From: WHSW01 sp963767475
Lineage (GTDB): Bacteria > Actinomycetota > Thermoleophilia > Solirubrobacterales > 70-9
DNA: 64,000 nt
Assembly (NCBI GenBank): GCA_963767475.1
Contig: CAVYEI010000002.1
Span: 1,794,490 to 1,858,489 of the forward strand
Direction of reading: 5' to 3'
Position numbers and translations under genes: made by a program. The notes under the pieces were generated by a model. It did not search any database. It saw nothing but the letters and a program-made list of their open reading frames with translations, and had not been told where the DNA came from. Positions within the stretch are counted from its first letter, which is position 1. Each line of letters opens with the position of its first letter. Positions 62,801 to 64,000 of the stretch are shown piece after piece.

Positions 62801-63303
62801 GCCAGGCTCATGATCTTGGTCTTGCCAGCGCCGGTCGCGATCTTGAACGCGTAGCGCGCCCAGCGATCGTCCTCGGGGCTGATGCCGAGCGCCGCTCGCT
62901 CGGCGTCCGTGCCCGCCGAACTCGCCCGTCAGCGCCGAAAGCGTGCGCAGCCCGCGGACCTCGTAGAGGTAGACCAGCGTCTCGATCGCCTCTCGCTGGC
63001 AGAAGTAGTAGGCGAACGGCTGAACGTCGCCCGTCGGCGCCGGCGACACTCGTGGTCCTGGTGGAACCAATGGAAGCAGAAGCTCCCGGCTCGTGTCCGA
63101 GCTCCCGCGTAATCGGCCTCGCGCCACTCGGCGACCTCCTGGCGAAGGTTCTGGGCGATCGCCGATCGGCGTCGGCCGCCGGCCCTTGACTGACGTCCGC
63201 TGGCGCCCCTGCCTTCTTCGCCTTCGCGCGGTGGCGAGTCGGAACATCCGACGGGCCGAACAGCGGCTCGAGTGCCGCGGCGACTGCAGCCGGCGTCAGT
63301 CAT
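59839..63303 (-). pseudogene. Type III restriction Res-like helicase-nuclease, many frameshifts
   Basis: About 1150 codons across at least ten frame changes. ATG 63303 overlaps the Mod-like stop by 8 bp. Walker A FKIATGAGKTKIMS (62818-62850), DEAH box VLNDEAHHVWDP (62377-62388 for DEAH), motif III LDFSATPKDD (about 62270), motif V-VI MLREGWDVRNVTTIVPLRP and LPEQTLGRGLRRM (about 61650-61770), then the PD-(D/E)xK-type nuclease YTADFLIRR...YLLAETKGR (about 60700-60770). Translocase/endonuclease of a restriction system. Motifs are intact, so sequence errors or recent decay explain the breaks. Confidence 0.75.
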
Positions 63304-64000
63304 ACGGCACCTCGACCGTGATCGACGTGTCCGACCCGAAGATGTCCACGACCTTCACGCACGCGGTGTAGGTGCCCGGCTTCGTCGGTAGACATGCCGC
63401 TGCTCGGACGTCGTCTTGAGCGAGCGGTCCTTGCGCAGCCGGTAGTCCTGCCAGTCGTGGTGAAACGGATCGCCGTTCCGAAAGTCGAAGTCGACGGCCC
63501 AGAAGTCGATGAAGTCGAACCCGGACTTCATCGCGCGCTCCTTGAGCGTCTCAAGCTCCTTCGTCGGGACCTCTGACAGCGACGGGAGGAACGACGTGAG
63601 CTTGATGTCGACGGTCTTCGTTGCCGTTCTCGTCCGTCGAAGACGGGCTCCGCCGTGAGCGTCGCGACTTCAAGGAACGGGGGCGGCTCCTTGCGGTTCT
63701 TCTCCATGATCTCCCGCGGGATCTGGATCAGCTTGATCTCGATGCCCAGCTCCTTCTCAAGCCGGTTGCACTCGAGCCGCAGATCCATCTCGAACTCCCA
63801 CGACAGGCAGTAGACCTGCTTGCGCGCCAGCGTCCGCTGGCGGCCTGGCCACCGACCTTCGCCTCGTCGCGCGTAAAGATCGAGTCGATCGCGTCGACAT
63901 GGCAGAACGCCGCGGCCCTTTCGGCCGTGGAGCAAGCGGCGACGGCGGGTTCGGCAGGATCTCGGCCTTGAAGAACTCGAGCACAACGCGGCGGTGCTCT
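63296..64000 (-). pseudogene. C-terminal part of a Mod-like DNA methyltransferase (right-edge partial, frameshifted)
   Basis: Runs off the window. Fragments read VLEFFKAEILPNPPS, FTRDEAK, VYCLSWEFEMDLRLECNRLEKELGIEIKLIQIPREIMEKN, PPFLEVATLTAEPVF, then DIKLTSFLPSLSEVPTKELE and FDFIDFWAVDFDFRNGDPFHHDWQDY, ending VKVVDIFGSDTSITVEVPYD. 'WEFEM...IPREIMEK' is the usual C-terminus of adenine methyltransferases paired with Res-type helicases; the catalytic DPPY region lies outside. The overlap with the Res start supports a two-gene mod-res operon. Confidence 0.5.

Noticed and set aside
58275..64000. Calling the right-end cluster DISARM
   Set aside because: Methyltransferase, helicase and PLD-like protein are present, but no DUF1998 (DrmB) protein is visible, and the helicase ends in a type III Res-like nuclease domain.

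Overview
The window reads as chromosome of a high-GC actinobacterium, most likely of the class Thermoleophilia (Solirubrobacterales-like). The grounds are the G/C-rich codons, GTG/TTG starts, F420-type enzymes (two LLM oxidoreductases and a Ddn-like reductase), a class I DhnA-type aldolase, an actinobacterial carboxylate-amine ligase and long Ala/Pro/Glu-rich secreted proteins. The lineage is an inference from gene content. Many genes carry a TANNNT box 6-9 nt before the start codon and no Shine-Dalgarno, so leaderless mRNAs look common.

Layout. 1-8.7 kb: housekeeping and small genes (csrA, thermonuclease, class I fructose-bisphosphate aldolase, carboxylate-amine ligase, a catalytically dead rhomboid, O-methyltransferase, GNAT, metallo-beta-lactamase-fold hydrolase) and a Phd/RelE-like toxin-antitoxin pair with a palindromic operator. 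8.7-24.6 kb: a structured leader and polyprenyl glycosylphosphotransferase, a NarL/LuxR two-component pair, an ECF sigma factor fused to an anti-sigma-like zinc motif and a long tail, tRNA-Leu(UAA), an orphan histidine-kinase-like mini-protein, an ABC exporter with a frameshifted permease, aldehyde dehydrogenase, secreted and membrane proteins, a class III adenylate cyclase and a secreted CocE-type hydrolase. 24.6-33.7 kb: TetR/MFS efflux module with operator, XRE regulator with a 15-bp palindrome, a tandem-duplicated membrane-gene pair with a chimeric middle copy, xseA/xseB, and F420-type oxidoreductases. 34-46 kb: a 2221-aa DUF11-repeat surface protein, a serine hydrolase, aldo/keto reductase, a broken MFS gene, an LLM oxidoreductase, a two-domain poly-Gly secreted protein and an ArsR locus whose target gene is a remnant. 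46.6-55.4 kb: secreted and tail-fibre-like proteins, then a same-strand module (DUF899 protein, 42-aa peptide, MFS, VOC protein, SigG/SigX5-like ECF sigma, MmcQ/YjbR protein) carrying two copies of a near-identical promoter, and a thiamine-diphosphate enzyme.

55.4-64 kb, all on the minus strand, is a defence-type island: a two-TM protein translationally coupled to a DUF262 protein; a phospholipase-D-like nuclease coupled to a 112-aa protein; and a Mod-Res (type III restriction-like) pair running off the right edge. A 57-bp relic of the neighbouring TDP-enzyme gene lies inside it. This is the best candidate for an undescribed system.

Quality caveat: single-base frameshifts are rare in the left half but frequent after about 43 kb, and in 59.8-63.3 kb they occur every one to few hundred bases while catalytic motifs stay intact. 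I read most of these as consensus errors or very recent decay, and mark the genes accordingly.
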